Assembly (NCBI GenBank): GCA_963582255.1
Contig: CAUZRD010000143.1
Span: 1 to 5,705, forward strand
Direction of reading: 5' to 3'
DNA from: CAUZRD01 sp963582255
Lineage (GTDB): Bacteria; Pseudomonadota; Alphaproteobacteria; Rhizobiales; TMED25
DNA: 5,705 nucleotides
The translations under genes were made by a program, and so were the position numbers. A model generated the notes under the pieces. The model worked only from the letters and a program-made list of their open reading frames with translations, searched no databases and had not been told where the DNA came from. Below are positions 1 to 5,705 of this stretch, piece by piece (the stretch's first letter is position 1; each line of letters starts with the position of its first letter).

Positions 1-54
1 AGACATAAATTATCGGCGTTTACCTATTGAGTCACGAAACAGCAACGTTCAAGC

Positions 55-59
55 AAGGA
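55..59 (+). promoter_or_regulatory. Shine-Dalgarno site of the first CMD-like gene
   Basis: AAGGA lies 8 nt before the ATG at 68 and supports that start. No in-frame start lies upstream within the window. The 67 bases before the gene are too few to identify a promoter with confidence. Confidence 0.6.
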
Positions 60-67
60 TCAACCGA

Positions 68-982
68 ATGAATGAGACCGAGTTGCGCGAGAAATACGGA
101 GAGGAAGCTCTTGAAGCTGGGCGAGCACTGCAGCCGAACACGTTTGACCGCCGCCTCGCCCAGCGCGACCGTCTGGACGAGAATTTTACCCGCTTGTGGC
201 TTGATTTTCAGATATTGGGTATGAGCCGGCGTACAGTTCTCGACGCGCGCACTCGGCTTCTTGTCCAGGTCGGTCAGTTTACTATGGCCAAGGCTCACCC
301 TGCGCTTGACGATGCCATACGTGCTGCCCTTGCAGCAGATGTTCACGTGAGCGAGATCTTCGAAATTATTCTGCAGTGTTCAATCTATGGTGGCCAGACA
401 GCGGTCGATCCAGCTATCGAGATATTCGAGAAGATTTCACAGGAACTCGGGCTTGAGGAAGAGCTCAGTAAATCACAGATTCCGGTTGACGGGACCGCCT
501 CATCACGCTCGCTTGAGGAGGAGCGTCCGAAATGGCACCCAGAGGATGCAGCTGATCCACGCCTCCAGGACATGATCGACCGGCATGGTTGGCTGGGCGT
601 GTCATGCGGGCTGATGCTTCGACCTCAGCATCACCTGATGACCCTCGCCTGGCAGGACGCACTTGACGCTGAATGGGCCGATCTGTGGGAAAGATTCATC
701 TATGAGGGATTATATACGCGTCGCGTTGTCGACGACAAAACTAGGCTTTTATGCATGGTTGGTAACTGTGTAGCGGTTGGTGAAGCTCTCCAATCGCGTG
801 CCCACATGCGCGGTGCTATGCGCTTGGGAGCTTCGGCGCGCGAGGTCATGGAGGTGATCATCCAGTCCACAGTAAATTTCGGAATGCCGGGGTCACTTGC
901 CGCTCTCAAAGCCTTCTATCTCATCATGGAGGAAGATGGCAGACTCGAAGAGATTGGCAACCCTCCCGACCGTGTGGAATAA
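68..982 (+). CDS. Two-domain carboxymuconolactone decarboxylase (CMD)-like protein, copy 1
   Basis: This 304-residue protein is predicted to be cytoplasmic, with no signal peptide or membrane segment. It contains two CMD-fold (AhpD-like helical) repeats, at about residues 40-125 and 200-285, which align to each other without gaps around their cores (from residue 62 and from residue 225). The second repeat has the usual family layout: VDDKTRLL, then Glu239 and His246, then a GAS-REVMEV helix and NFGMP. The first repeat keeps the fold signature (LDARTRLL, IFEIILQ, YGG) but has Ala in place of both Glu and His. Neither repeat has the CxxC pair of AhpD peroxidases, so peroxidase activity is unlikely. 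CMD relatives include 4-carboxymuconolactone decarboxylase of the protocatechuate pathway, but that enzyme is about half this length, so the substrate is unknown. The linker (about 149-190) is rich in Trp, His and acidic residues and is conserved in the paralogue at 3295-4218. The SDR gene follows after 9 nt, so the two are probably co-transcribed. The family call is firm; the reaction is not assigned. Confidence 0.9.
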   Translation: MNETELREKYGEEALEAGRALQPNTFDRRLAQRDRLDENFTRLWLDFQILGMSRRTVLDARTRLLVQVGQFTMAKAHPALDDAIRAALAADVHVSEIFEIILQCSIYGGQTAVDPAIEIFEKISQELGLEEELSKSQIPVDGTASSRSLEEERPKWHPEDAADPRLQDMIDRHGWLGVSCGLMLRPQHHLMTLAWQDALDAEWADLWERFIYEGLYTRRVVDDKTRLLCMVGNCVAVGEALQSRAHMRGAMRLGASAREVMEVIIQSTVNFGMPGSLAALKAFYLIMEEDGRLEEIGNPPDRVE

Positions 983-984
983 GG
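981..984 (+). promoter_or_regulatory. Shine-Dalgarno site of the SDR gene, overlapping the preceding stop codon
   Basis: AAGG shares its AA with the TAA stop of the CMD-like gene and lies 7 nt before the ATG at 992. This arrangement suggests coupled translation of the two genes and supports the chosen SDR start. Confidence 0.5.
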
Positions 985-991
985 CGCCAGA

Positions 992-1762
992 ATGGATGGT
1001 CGAAGTGCACTCCTTGACCATGTGGCGATCGTCACTGGCGCGGGACAGGGCATAGGAGAGGCTATCGCCCACACATTTGCTCGCGAGGGCGCTGCCGTTG
1101 GGGTTGCCGACGTCAACGCGGATGAGGCGCGGCGAGTCGTAATCTCCATCGAGGAAAATGGCGGCAAGGCCTTCGCGCTCGAGGCCGACGTAACTAAGTC
1201 CAATCAGGTTGACGCGATGGCCAGCGACGTTGTTTCACGCTTCGGGCGTATCGACATACTGGTGAACGGAGCTGGGGGGTGGCGCGAAATACAGACGGTG
1301 TGTGATATCACAAACGACGAATGGAACAGGTTAATCAGTCTCAACCTGACGAGTGCATTCTATTGCTCACGTGCAGCAGCACGAACGATGATCGAGCAGA
1401 AGAGCGGCCGCATTATCTCTATCACCTCGAATGCTGGAATTGCGCCAAGCCCGTTTGCACCGTCGTCCTTACCATACTCGGCTGCCAAGGCGGGGCTAAT
1501 CGGCATGACCAAGCTGCTCGCCCGCGATCTCGGGCCACACGGCATCACTGTCAACTGCGTCGCGCCTGGTACAACGCTCACGCCACGGGTGCGAAAGGCG
1601 CGCGATGCAGAAAGTCTAAAGAGGATAGCCGCGAGTGTGCCCATGCGCCGGCTCGTCGAGCCGCAGGATGCCGCGGAAGCCACACTCTACCTCGCTTCGA
1701 AGGAAGCCCGCTATGTTACAGGGGTTACCCTGAAGGTAAATGGTGGAAAGCTAATCTCCTAA
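992..1762 (+). CDS. Short-chain dehydrogenase/reductase (classical SDR, FabG-like)
   Basis: This 256-residue protein has the usual length of classical SDRs, cytoplasmic NAD(P)-dependent enzymes that interconvert alcohols and ketones. The Rossmann glycine motif is TGAGQGIG at residues 15-22. Asp40 sits at the end of the second strand (VADVN), a position that usually favours NAD(H) over NADP(H). Asp66-Val67 fits adenine binding, and N92-G-A-G95 is a variant of the NNAG motif. The catalytic set is Asn118, Ser146, Tyr162 and Lys166 (YSAAK). Ser to Tyr is 16 residues, against 13 in E. coli FabG, so the substrate-side loop (150-161, Pro- and Ser-rich) is slightly longer. PG at 192-193 and the C-terminal TG-V-GG pattern are also typical. 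The gene follows the CMD-like gene closely and probably belongs to the same catabolic operon. SDR substrates cannot be read from sequence; automatic labels such as 3-oxoacyl-ACP reductase would be over-specific here. Confidence 0.93.
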   Translation: MDGRSALLDHVAIVTGAGQGIGEAIAHTFAREGAAVGVADVNADEARRVVISIEENGGKAFALEADVTKSNQVDAMASDVVSRFGRIDILVNGAGGWREIQTVCDITNDEWNRLISLNLTSAFYCSRAAARTMIEQKSGRIISITSNAGIAPSPFAPSSLPYSAAKAGLIGMTKLLARDLGPHGITVNCVAPGTTLTPRVRKARDAESLKRIAASVPMRRLVEPQDAAEATLYLASKEARYVTGVTLKVNGGKLIS

Positions 1763-1848
1763 CGCAATCGCGCGGCAAACAACTGACCCCGGTTACTGTG
1801 GTCTTTACACACTCAATTTCATAATCTTGACTGACGGAAAAACATCCG

Positions 1849-3230
1849 ATGTCGCATCCAAACAAAACACCAACGGCATTGCTCGCCAACTACTTGGTCG
1901 AGGCACGACCAAGAGCATCCCCTGCGATGTTGCCCTACGTGCAAAGCATCACATCCTGTCACGCTAGCAGCCATGATTTCTGGCATCGGGTTGCCTGCCG
2001 GCGTGATGGCCCACAAATACGCTGCAACGCCGAGTGGAGGCGCTGACGGTACGATTTTTGGTCTTACCGGACACACTAATTCTGTCGTCGCCGAACTTGC
2101 CAACGGTATGCTCGCACATGCTGATGAGACCGACGACTCACATGCGGCCGCTGGCATGCATCCAGGATGCGCAATCCTACCACCCGCACTCGCCATGGCA
2201 GAAAAGATTGGGGCTAGCGGTGATGCCGTACTGAAGGCCGTGGTACTTGGCTACGATGTAGGAGCGCGAATTAAGCGTGCCATACGTTCGGATATGCACG
2301 AAACAAAGCGCCGCTATGACAGCCACGCTGCAGGCGGCGTGTTTGGCGCAGCGGCCGCAGCCGGAGCGTGCGGCTTAACGCCGCTCGATGTAACACAGAA
2401 CCGCTATCTCGTTTCCTACGCAGCCCAGCAGGCCTCGGGCCTGGCGTCCTACCCCATGGATACATTCCATGTCGAAAAGGCGTTTATCTTTGCCGGCATG
2501 CCGGCGCACAGCGGCATGACGGCAGAAACCATGCTTGAGGCGGGTTTTACTGGCATTGAGGACGATCTCGAGGGCCACAATGGTTTTCTTGCCTCCTGGG
2601 GCCAGGAAAAAGCTGACGCGAATCAGCTTTCTTCTGGTCTTGGAGAACGCTTAGAAATCATGGCCACTAATATCAAGAAGTATTAGGTAGGTTCGCCGAT
2701 ACAGGCGCCCGTCCAGTGCCTTGCCAACATCATCCAAGATTACAGCGTCAACGTTGACGACTTAGCCGAGTTGATTGTCTACACCGCGCGCGGTGAGGAC
2801 ATAATTACACGGAGCGCCCAAAACATGACAGACCTCAATCTGTCGCTATCTTCTAGCCGCGACGCTCATCGACGGAGACCTTTCATTTACGGCTGCCCAT
2901 AACGATGCGCGAGTTCACCAGCCTGAAATTGTGGCGATCACGTCGAAGATCCAGATCCGCGCAAGACCAAACCTAACGAGCGCAGAAAGCCCGCGCCAGC
3001 GGCTCGTCGAGTTCTTAACCCGCGATGGCCGCACGCTGTCAAACCACGTGGTAAAGGTCCGCGGTGTCATGGAAAACCCCATGACGACGGATGAAGTTTT
3101 CGCCAAGGCGCTGGAGCTTTTTTCGACCGCACTGCCGGCCGAAAGGGCGAAAAGTGTGGTCGAAGCTGTCCTCAATCTGGATACTATCTCCGAGATCAGT
3201 GATCTGGTTGGCCTCGTAAACCCAGCATAA
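1849..3230 (+). pseudogene. MmgE/PrpD family protein, broken by three frameshifts and one stop
   Basis: MmgE/PrpD proteins include 2-methylcitrate dehydratase and cis-aconitate decarboxylase; others act on unknown substrates. Joining three frames gives about 460 codons, a normal family length. From 1849 frame 1 reads MSHPNKTPTALLANYLVEA. From about 1908 frame 3 reads SIPCDVALRAKHHIL. From about 1961 frame 2 reads TLAAMISG and continues as the main block to a TAG at 2684-2686, exactly where relatives have Pro in KKYPVG. Frame 2 then reads VGSPIQAP to NMTDLNL. From about 2847 frame 3 reads YLLAATLIDGDLSF and runs to TAA at 3228. The lesions fit two 1-nt deletions, one nonsense change and one 1-nt insertion. 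Family motifs survive: HADETDDSH (2117-2143) followed by HPG, the DSHAAGG helix start and HVEKAF-GMP. The longest intact piece, 1973-2686 (237 residues from an internal ATG), lacks the N-terminal strand and the C-terminal domain, so a working product is unlikely. The preserved motifs suggest recent decay. Sequencing error could explain some lesions but probably not all four, since neighbouring genes are clean. Confidence 0.88.
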
Positions 3231-3294
3231 AATGCCGGACTCTCCAAGGCAGCGGGTCTATCCTGTCAAGAAGTTTACAGACATCTGGTACCAC
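3231..3294. other. Convergent intergenic spacer
   Basis: This short gap lies between the end of the broken MmgE/PrpD gene on the plus strand and the end of the second CMD-like gene on the minus strand. I expected a bidirectional terminator here but see no clear GC-rich hairpin followed by a T run in either direction. Confidence 0.5.
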
Positions 3295-4218
3295 TCAACT
3301 CACTTTTTTGTTGGGATCTGCCGGGTTACCTATTTCATCAAGCAGACCATCCTCTTGCATGATGCGTTGAAGCAATCTTAGTGCCGCATTTGCACGTGGC
3401 ATGCCAAAATTGGGTGCAGTCTGAAGGATAACTTCCATCACTTCGCGAGGAGATGCGCCGGCACGAATGGAACCGCGAATGTGAGCAGCGGTGTTGCGTT
3501 GCTCTCCTATCGAAACTAAATTTCCTACCATGCAGAGTAGCCGCGTTTTGTCGTCGACGATGCCGCGTGTATACATTCCAGCGTAGGCAAAATTCTCAAA
3601 AAGACTAGCCCAGCCAGTATCGAGTGCATCCTGAAAGGCAAGAACCGACAGATGGTGTTCTGGCCGAAGCAACATGCCGCGCGAAACCCCATGCCACCCG
3701 TGCCGATCCATCAACTCTCCAAGGCGCGGATCGGCTGCGTCCTCCGGATGCCAGTTTTCGCGTTCCTCTTCAAGTGAGCGGTCTTCCGCAGTACCCTCTA
3801 GAGGAAGCTGGGATAACTGGAGCTCTTCCTCAAGGCCAAGTTCCAAGGCAACTCGCTCGAAAATCTCGATCGCAGGTTCAACGACGACCTGGCCGCCATA
3901 AATCGTGCATTGCAAGATAATTTCAAGTATCTCGCGCGCTGCGACGTCCGCGGCGATTGCGGATCGCACACTTTCCTCGAGCAGAACTTCGGACCTGGAA
4001 AGTGTGAACTGACCGACCTGTACGAGCGAGCGAGTGCGGACGTCAAGTACCGTGCGCTGCCCCATACCTACAATCTGAAAATCTAACCACAGCTTGGTGT
4101 AATGCTGGTCCAGCCGATCCCGCTGGGAAAGGCGGCGAGCGAATGTTGATGGTTGTAGCGCGTTACCTGCTTCGATAGCGGCGTCGCCGTATTTGAGGCA
4201 TAATTCTGTTGTGTTCAT
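3295..4218 (-). CDS. Two-domain carboxymuconolactone decarboxylase (CMD)-like protein, copy 2
   Basis: This 307-residue paralogue of the protein at 68-982 shares about 197 of 304 positions (roughly 65%, hand count) in an alignment needing no gaps. It has the same plan: CMD repeat 1 at about residues 40-125, a conserved linker at 149-190 (W156, H157, H173, W175, R185, H188, H189), and CMD repeat 2 at about 200-285. Repeat 2 keeps VDDKTRLLCM, Glu239 and His246. Repeat 1 has Ser at both equivalent positions. No CxxC motif is present, which argues against AhpD-type peroxidase activity. The DNA has diverged at many silent sites, so this is an old duplication or a separately acquired copy, not a recent inverted repeat. 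The gene lies 315 nt downstream of the SnoaL-like gene on the same strand and may have its own promoter in that gap. The start is well supported by a strong ribosome binding site. The substrate is unknown; hetero-oligomerisation with copy 1 is possible but unproven. Confidence 0.9.
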   Translation of the reverse strand: MNTTELCLKYGDAAIEAGNALQPSTFARRLSQRDRLDQHYTKLWLDFQIVGMGQRTVLDVRTRSLVQVGQFTLSRSEVLLEESVRSAIAADVAAREILEIILQCTIYGGQVVVEPAIEIFERVALELGLEEELQLSQLPLEGTAEDRSLEEERENWHPEDAADPRLGELMDRHGWHGVSRGMLLRPEHHLSVLAFQDALDTGWASLFENFAYAGMYTRGIVDDKTRLLCMVGNLVSIGEQRNTAAHIRGSIRAGASPREVMEVILQTAPNFGMPRANAALRLLQRIMQEDGLLDEIGNPADPNKKVS

Positions 4219-4225
4219 AGCAATA

Positions 4226-4230
4226 CTCCT
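4226..4230 (-). promoter_or_regulatory. Strong Shine-Dalgarno site of the second CMD-like gene
   Basis: On the minus strand AGGAG sits 7 nt before the ATG at 4218. It is the best ribosome binding site in the window and fixes the start of this gene. Confidence 0.75.
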
Positions 4231-4380
4231 GATTGAAAATCATGGGAATCCAGATGAGAAACAAATACTTATCAATGAGGTTGGATCTGCACGACCTCAG
4301 TTAGTTCAAGTGCAATATATGGTCTCAAATAGTGGTTTGTAGTTGGCTCATATTGCGAGGATTTTCACATCTTAATATCT

Positions 4381-4399
4381 GCATGCCTGGAACGCATGC
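4381..4399. repeat. Inverted repeat GCATGC-N7-GCATGC
   Basis: Two perfect GCATGC hexamers are separated by 7 bases. Because the hexamer is itself palindromic, the pair is both a direct and an inverted repeat and could form a 6-bp stem with a 7-base loop. It lies about 160 nt before the second CMD-like gene in otherwise AT-rich DNA, so a regulator binding site is possible. No T run follows it, so it is not a standard terminator. Confidence 0.4.
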
Positions 4400-4533
4400 G
4401 GCCAACAGAGGCTGTATTTCTAAAAGCACAAGGTAGAAAAAAATGATGACAATCGAAAGAATGACTGACAAACTTGGATTTACATGAGGTTATTGAAAAA
4501 CTCATCTGCCGGCAACAGACGTCACCTGCGCCG

Positions 4534-5160
4534 CTACTTCCCTTCTAGCCAGGTCTGCGCTTCCTCACGCGCGTTATCGTCCTGCTCCGAACCGCGCAAG
4601 ATGTTATGTTTCTCTGGAGCTAAACCGAGCATTTCGTTGCGCCATAGGTGATAGCGGAGCTTGACGGGATGTTTTGAGAGCGCCTTAGCATCGTAGTAGG
4701 ATTCGACAGTTTCCGTAGGGTCCACGGGATCCATTCGATCCCGTTCATAGATGACCCATCGACGTAAGATTTTCCAATCACCATTTTCCTTTGCGACAAG
4801 TTGCAGTCGTCGGCTCCAAGTTGTCACATCGAGATCCACGCCCTTGATCAGGTTGCGCATGAAAAGAATTTGATCGCTCTCGACGATTGCGCGATCGCCG
4901 TTAATCTGAATCCAGTGATTGGAATTTACATGCTTCTGTTCGCCTCCCTTGAGACGGGACTCCTCCAGCTTCTCGCTCGCAACCTTGATGAAATCAGTTG
5001 CCTTTCCTTTGTACCAGGACGATGAGACCTCGGCTTTGGAGTGGTAGCATTCAGCAAGTTTTTCCCAGAAGCCCGCATCTCGCACGAGGATCGACTTGGA
5101 TATGAGATTGATAATCTCGCTCCGATCGATGCTCTCTTGAAGTTTCTTCTCGTCTATCAT
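4534..5160 (-). CDS. SnoaL/NTF2-like fold protein
   Basis: From the ATG at 5160 this is a 208-residue cytoplasmic protein with no signal peptide or membrane span. Residues about 10-145 fit the SnoaL-like (NTF2 superfamily) cone fold: an N-terminal helix pair (RSEIINLI, then RDAGFWEKLAECYH), a strand with SSSWYKG, the H77-V-N-S-N81-HWIQINGDRAIVES strand pair typical of this family, and a last strand pair ending in WKILRRWVIYERDR. Such proteins include polyketide cyclases, isomerases, dehydratases and small subunits of ring-hydroxylating dioxygenases. The C-terminal tail (about 150-208) is charged and contains KLRYHLWRNEMLG, resembling the C-terminal extension of larger SnoaL-like proteins. An alternative start is TTG at 5175, adding MELAA. 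ATG at 5160 is preferred, with GGA about 10 nt upstream, but this site is weak. The PPC/DUF296 gene ends 33 nt upstream on the same strand, suggesting an operon. The reaction is unknown. Confidence 0.82.
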   Translation of the reverse strand: MIDEKKLQESIDRSEIINLISKSILVRDAGFWEKLAECYHSKAEVSSSWYKGKATDFIKVASEKLEESRLKGGEQKHVNSNHWIQINGDRAIVESDQILFMRNLIKGVDLDVTTWSRRLQLVAKENGDWKILRRWVIYERDRMDPVDPTETVESYYDAKALSKHPVKLRYHLWRNEMLGLAPEKHNILRGSEQDDNAREEAQTWLEGK

Positions 5161-5193
5161 CGCTGCTAGTTCCAATTTTTTCGAATCTCAAGA

Positions 5194-5610
5194 TCAGACA
5201 AACTCAATCACTTCCGCAAACAGACCTTTAACTTTTCCGCCTGACAGGTGGCCGACATTGACCTCTTGCGGGTTAAACGGGCCGCCGCTGATGGCGATAT
5301 GCATGTGAACGTAAGGCTGCGGCTCTTGCCAGGTCACATCATCCATCACGGCAGGGGGCTTCTCCGGCCAGGAGATATTCCCGACCCCAACGAACTCACG
5401 TGGGTCGTTGAAGTGAAGCTTGGATGAGTCACCAATAATTGCTTTAAATCCGCTGCGAACATCAGACTCCTTGAACGCTCCAAAAATAGTGATCGACGCA
5501 TTGCGAATGTTTTTTTCCTTCACAAAGGCGTTAAAGAGTTCGATCAAGTCATCGCCATCCTCAAACTCAAGCTGAAATATCCGGCCGACTTTTCTTTCCT
5601 TTACCAGCAT
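5194..5610 (-). CDS. PPC/DUF296-domain protein
   Basis: This 138-residue protein is essentially a single PPC (plant and prokaryote conserved, DUF296) domain. The N-terminus reads RIFQLEFEDGDDLIELFNAFVKEKNIRNASITIFGAF, matching the family's opening strand, helix and strand. The C-terminal half has H102-M-H104, then G120-H121-L122, the His cluster that binds metal in prokaryotic members, and closes with a strand reading LFAEVIEF. Bacterial members are small soluble proteins, thought to form trimers, whose role is unsettled. In plants the domain follows AT-hooks in DNA-binding proteins, but no AT-hook is present here, so the common label 'DNA-binding protein' should not be taken at face value. 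Compared with shorter relatives there is extra sequence around residues 78-98 (Pro- and Trp-containing). The start at 5610 is preceded by AGGGTG. The SnoaL-like gene follows after a short gap, so the two are probably co-transcribed. Confidence 0.85.
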   Translation of the reverse strand: MLVKERKVGRIFQLEFEDGDDLIELFNAFVKEKNIRNASITIFGAFKESDVRSGFKAIIGDSSKLHFNDPREFVGVGNISWPEKPPAVMDDVTWQEPQPYVHMHIAISGGPFNPQEVNVGHLSGGKVKGLFAEVIEFV

Positions 5611-5615
5611 TGTGT

Positions 5616-5621
5616 CACCCT
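5616..5621 (-). promoter_or_regulatory. Shine-Dalgarno site of the PPC/DUF296 gene
   Basis: AGGGTG on the minus strand, 5 nt before the ATG at 5610, supports that start. Confidence 0.5.
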
Positions 5622-5631
5622 ATTTTTTTGG

Positions 5632-5639
5632 TTGATCAA
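5632..5639. repeat. TTGATCAA palindrome upstream of the PPC/DUF296 gene
   Basis: This perfect 8-bp palindrome lies about 22 nt upstream of the gene on the minus strand, in an AT-rich leader that also holds a short inverted pair (CTACA 5650-5654, TGTAG 5664-5668). Either could be an operator half-site, but short palindromes of this kind also arise by chance. Confidence 0.25.
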
Positions 5640-5705
5640 GATTACAACCCTACAAAAAAAATCTGTAGCGAACGAGTTCATATTCTACTTTTGTCCAAAA
5701 GTTTA

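Larger units (their letters stand above)
4219..4533. other. AT-rich intergenic region, probably regulatory
   Basis: These 315 bases hold no credible gene. They are visibly richer in A and T than the flanking coding DNA. The half next to 4218 probably carries the leader of the second CMD-like gene. I looked for paired -35 and -10 boxes on the minus strand; TATATT-like stretches exist (around 4313-4321) but none has a good partner at 16-18 nt, so no promoter is called. The region contains a GCATGC-N7-GCATGC inverted repeat (4381-4399) and an imperfect dyad at 4485-4504. A weak hairpin just after the SnoaL-like stop, followed by TTTTT on the minus strand (about 4496-4518), could be a poor terminator. 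Confidence 0.5.

Noticed and set aside
68..982. AhpD-type alkylhydroperoxidase function for the CMD-like proteins
   Set aside because: The CxxC redox pair required by AhpD is absent from both repeats in both copies.
1321..1824. A 167-codon open frame on the plus strand
   Set aside because: It overlaps the SDR gene almost entirely in another frame, has no family resemblance and is Cys/Arg-rich in the manner of shadow frames.
1900..1965. Programmed ribosomal frameshifting in the MmgE/PrpD gene
   Set aside because: Neither shift site has a clear slippery heptamer, MmgE/PrpD genes are not known to use frameshifting, and two further lesions downstream point to decay.
1849..2046. A separate 65-residue gene
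   Set aside because: Its first 19 or so residues match the N-terminus of MmgE/PrpD proteins; the remainder is out-of-frame translation after the first frameshift.
2915..3247. A 110-codon open frame on the minus strand
   Set aside because: It lies antisense to the C-terminal part of the MmgE/PrpD gene, whose plus-strand translation matches the family well. The minus-strand protein is Ser/Arg-rich and unrecognisable.
4443..4487. A 14-codon ATG-to-TGA frame on the plus strand in the AT-rich gap
   Set aside because: It is very short, has no convincing family or coding signal, and such frames are expected by chance.
4485..4504. A possible insertion-sequence end or operator at the imperfect dyad TGAGGTTATTGAAAAACTCA
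   Set aside because: It vaguely resembles the ends of some insertion sequences, but there is no transposase remnant, no partner end and no target duplication in the window, and several positions of the dyad do not pair.

Overview
The window looks like an accessory catabolic region of a bacterium with moderate GC content, most plausibly a proteobacterium. This is inferred from the gene families present (carboxymuconolactone decarboxylase-like, short-chain dehydrogenase, MmgE/PrpD, SnoaL-like, PPC/DUF296), from Shine-Dalgarno-led starts and from tight gene spacing. No taxonomic marker gene, RNA gene, complete mobile element or CRISPR array is present, so the assignment is weak.

Plus-strand half (about 68-3230): a two-domain carboxymuconolactone decarboxylase (CMD)-like protein is followed 9 nt later by an SDR oxidoreductase. 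After an 86-nt gap comes a full-length but broken MmgE/PrpD-family gene. Reading the three frames together recovers nearly the whole protein, about 460 codons from 1849 to 3230. It is interrupted by two apparent 1-nt deletions (near 1906-1917 and 1956-1961), an in-frame TAG (2684-2686) and an apparent 1-nt insertion (near 2843-2847). It is a pseudogene rather than several small genes.

Minus-strand half (about 5610-3295): a PPC/DUF296-domain protein is followed closely by a SnoaL/NTF2-like protein. After a 315-nt AT-rich gap comes a second two-domain CMD-like protein. This is a paralogue of the first, about 65% identical by my hand count over a gap-free 304-residue alignment. The two halves converge at 3231-3294.

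The five intact genes and the pseudogene resemble the enzyme sets found around degradation of organic acids or cyclic compounds: an alcohol/ketone oxidoreductase, a dehydratase/decarboxylase-type fold, CMD-like proteins and a SnoaL-fold protein. No substrate can be named from the sequence. The most notable points are the pair of paralogous double-CMD proteins in opposite orientation, the loss of the canonical Glu/His pair from the first CMD domain of both, their highly conserved inter-domain linker, and the decay of the MmgE/PrpD gene lying between them. I do not see convincing evidence of a new defence system, RNA element or mobile element.
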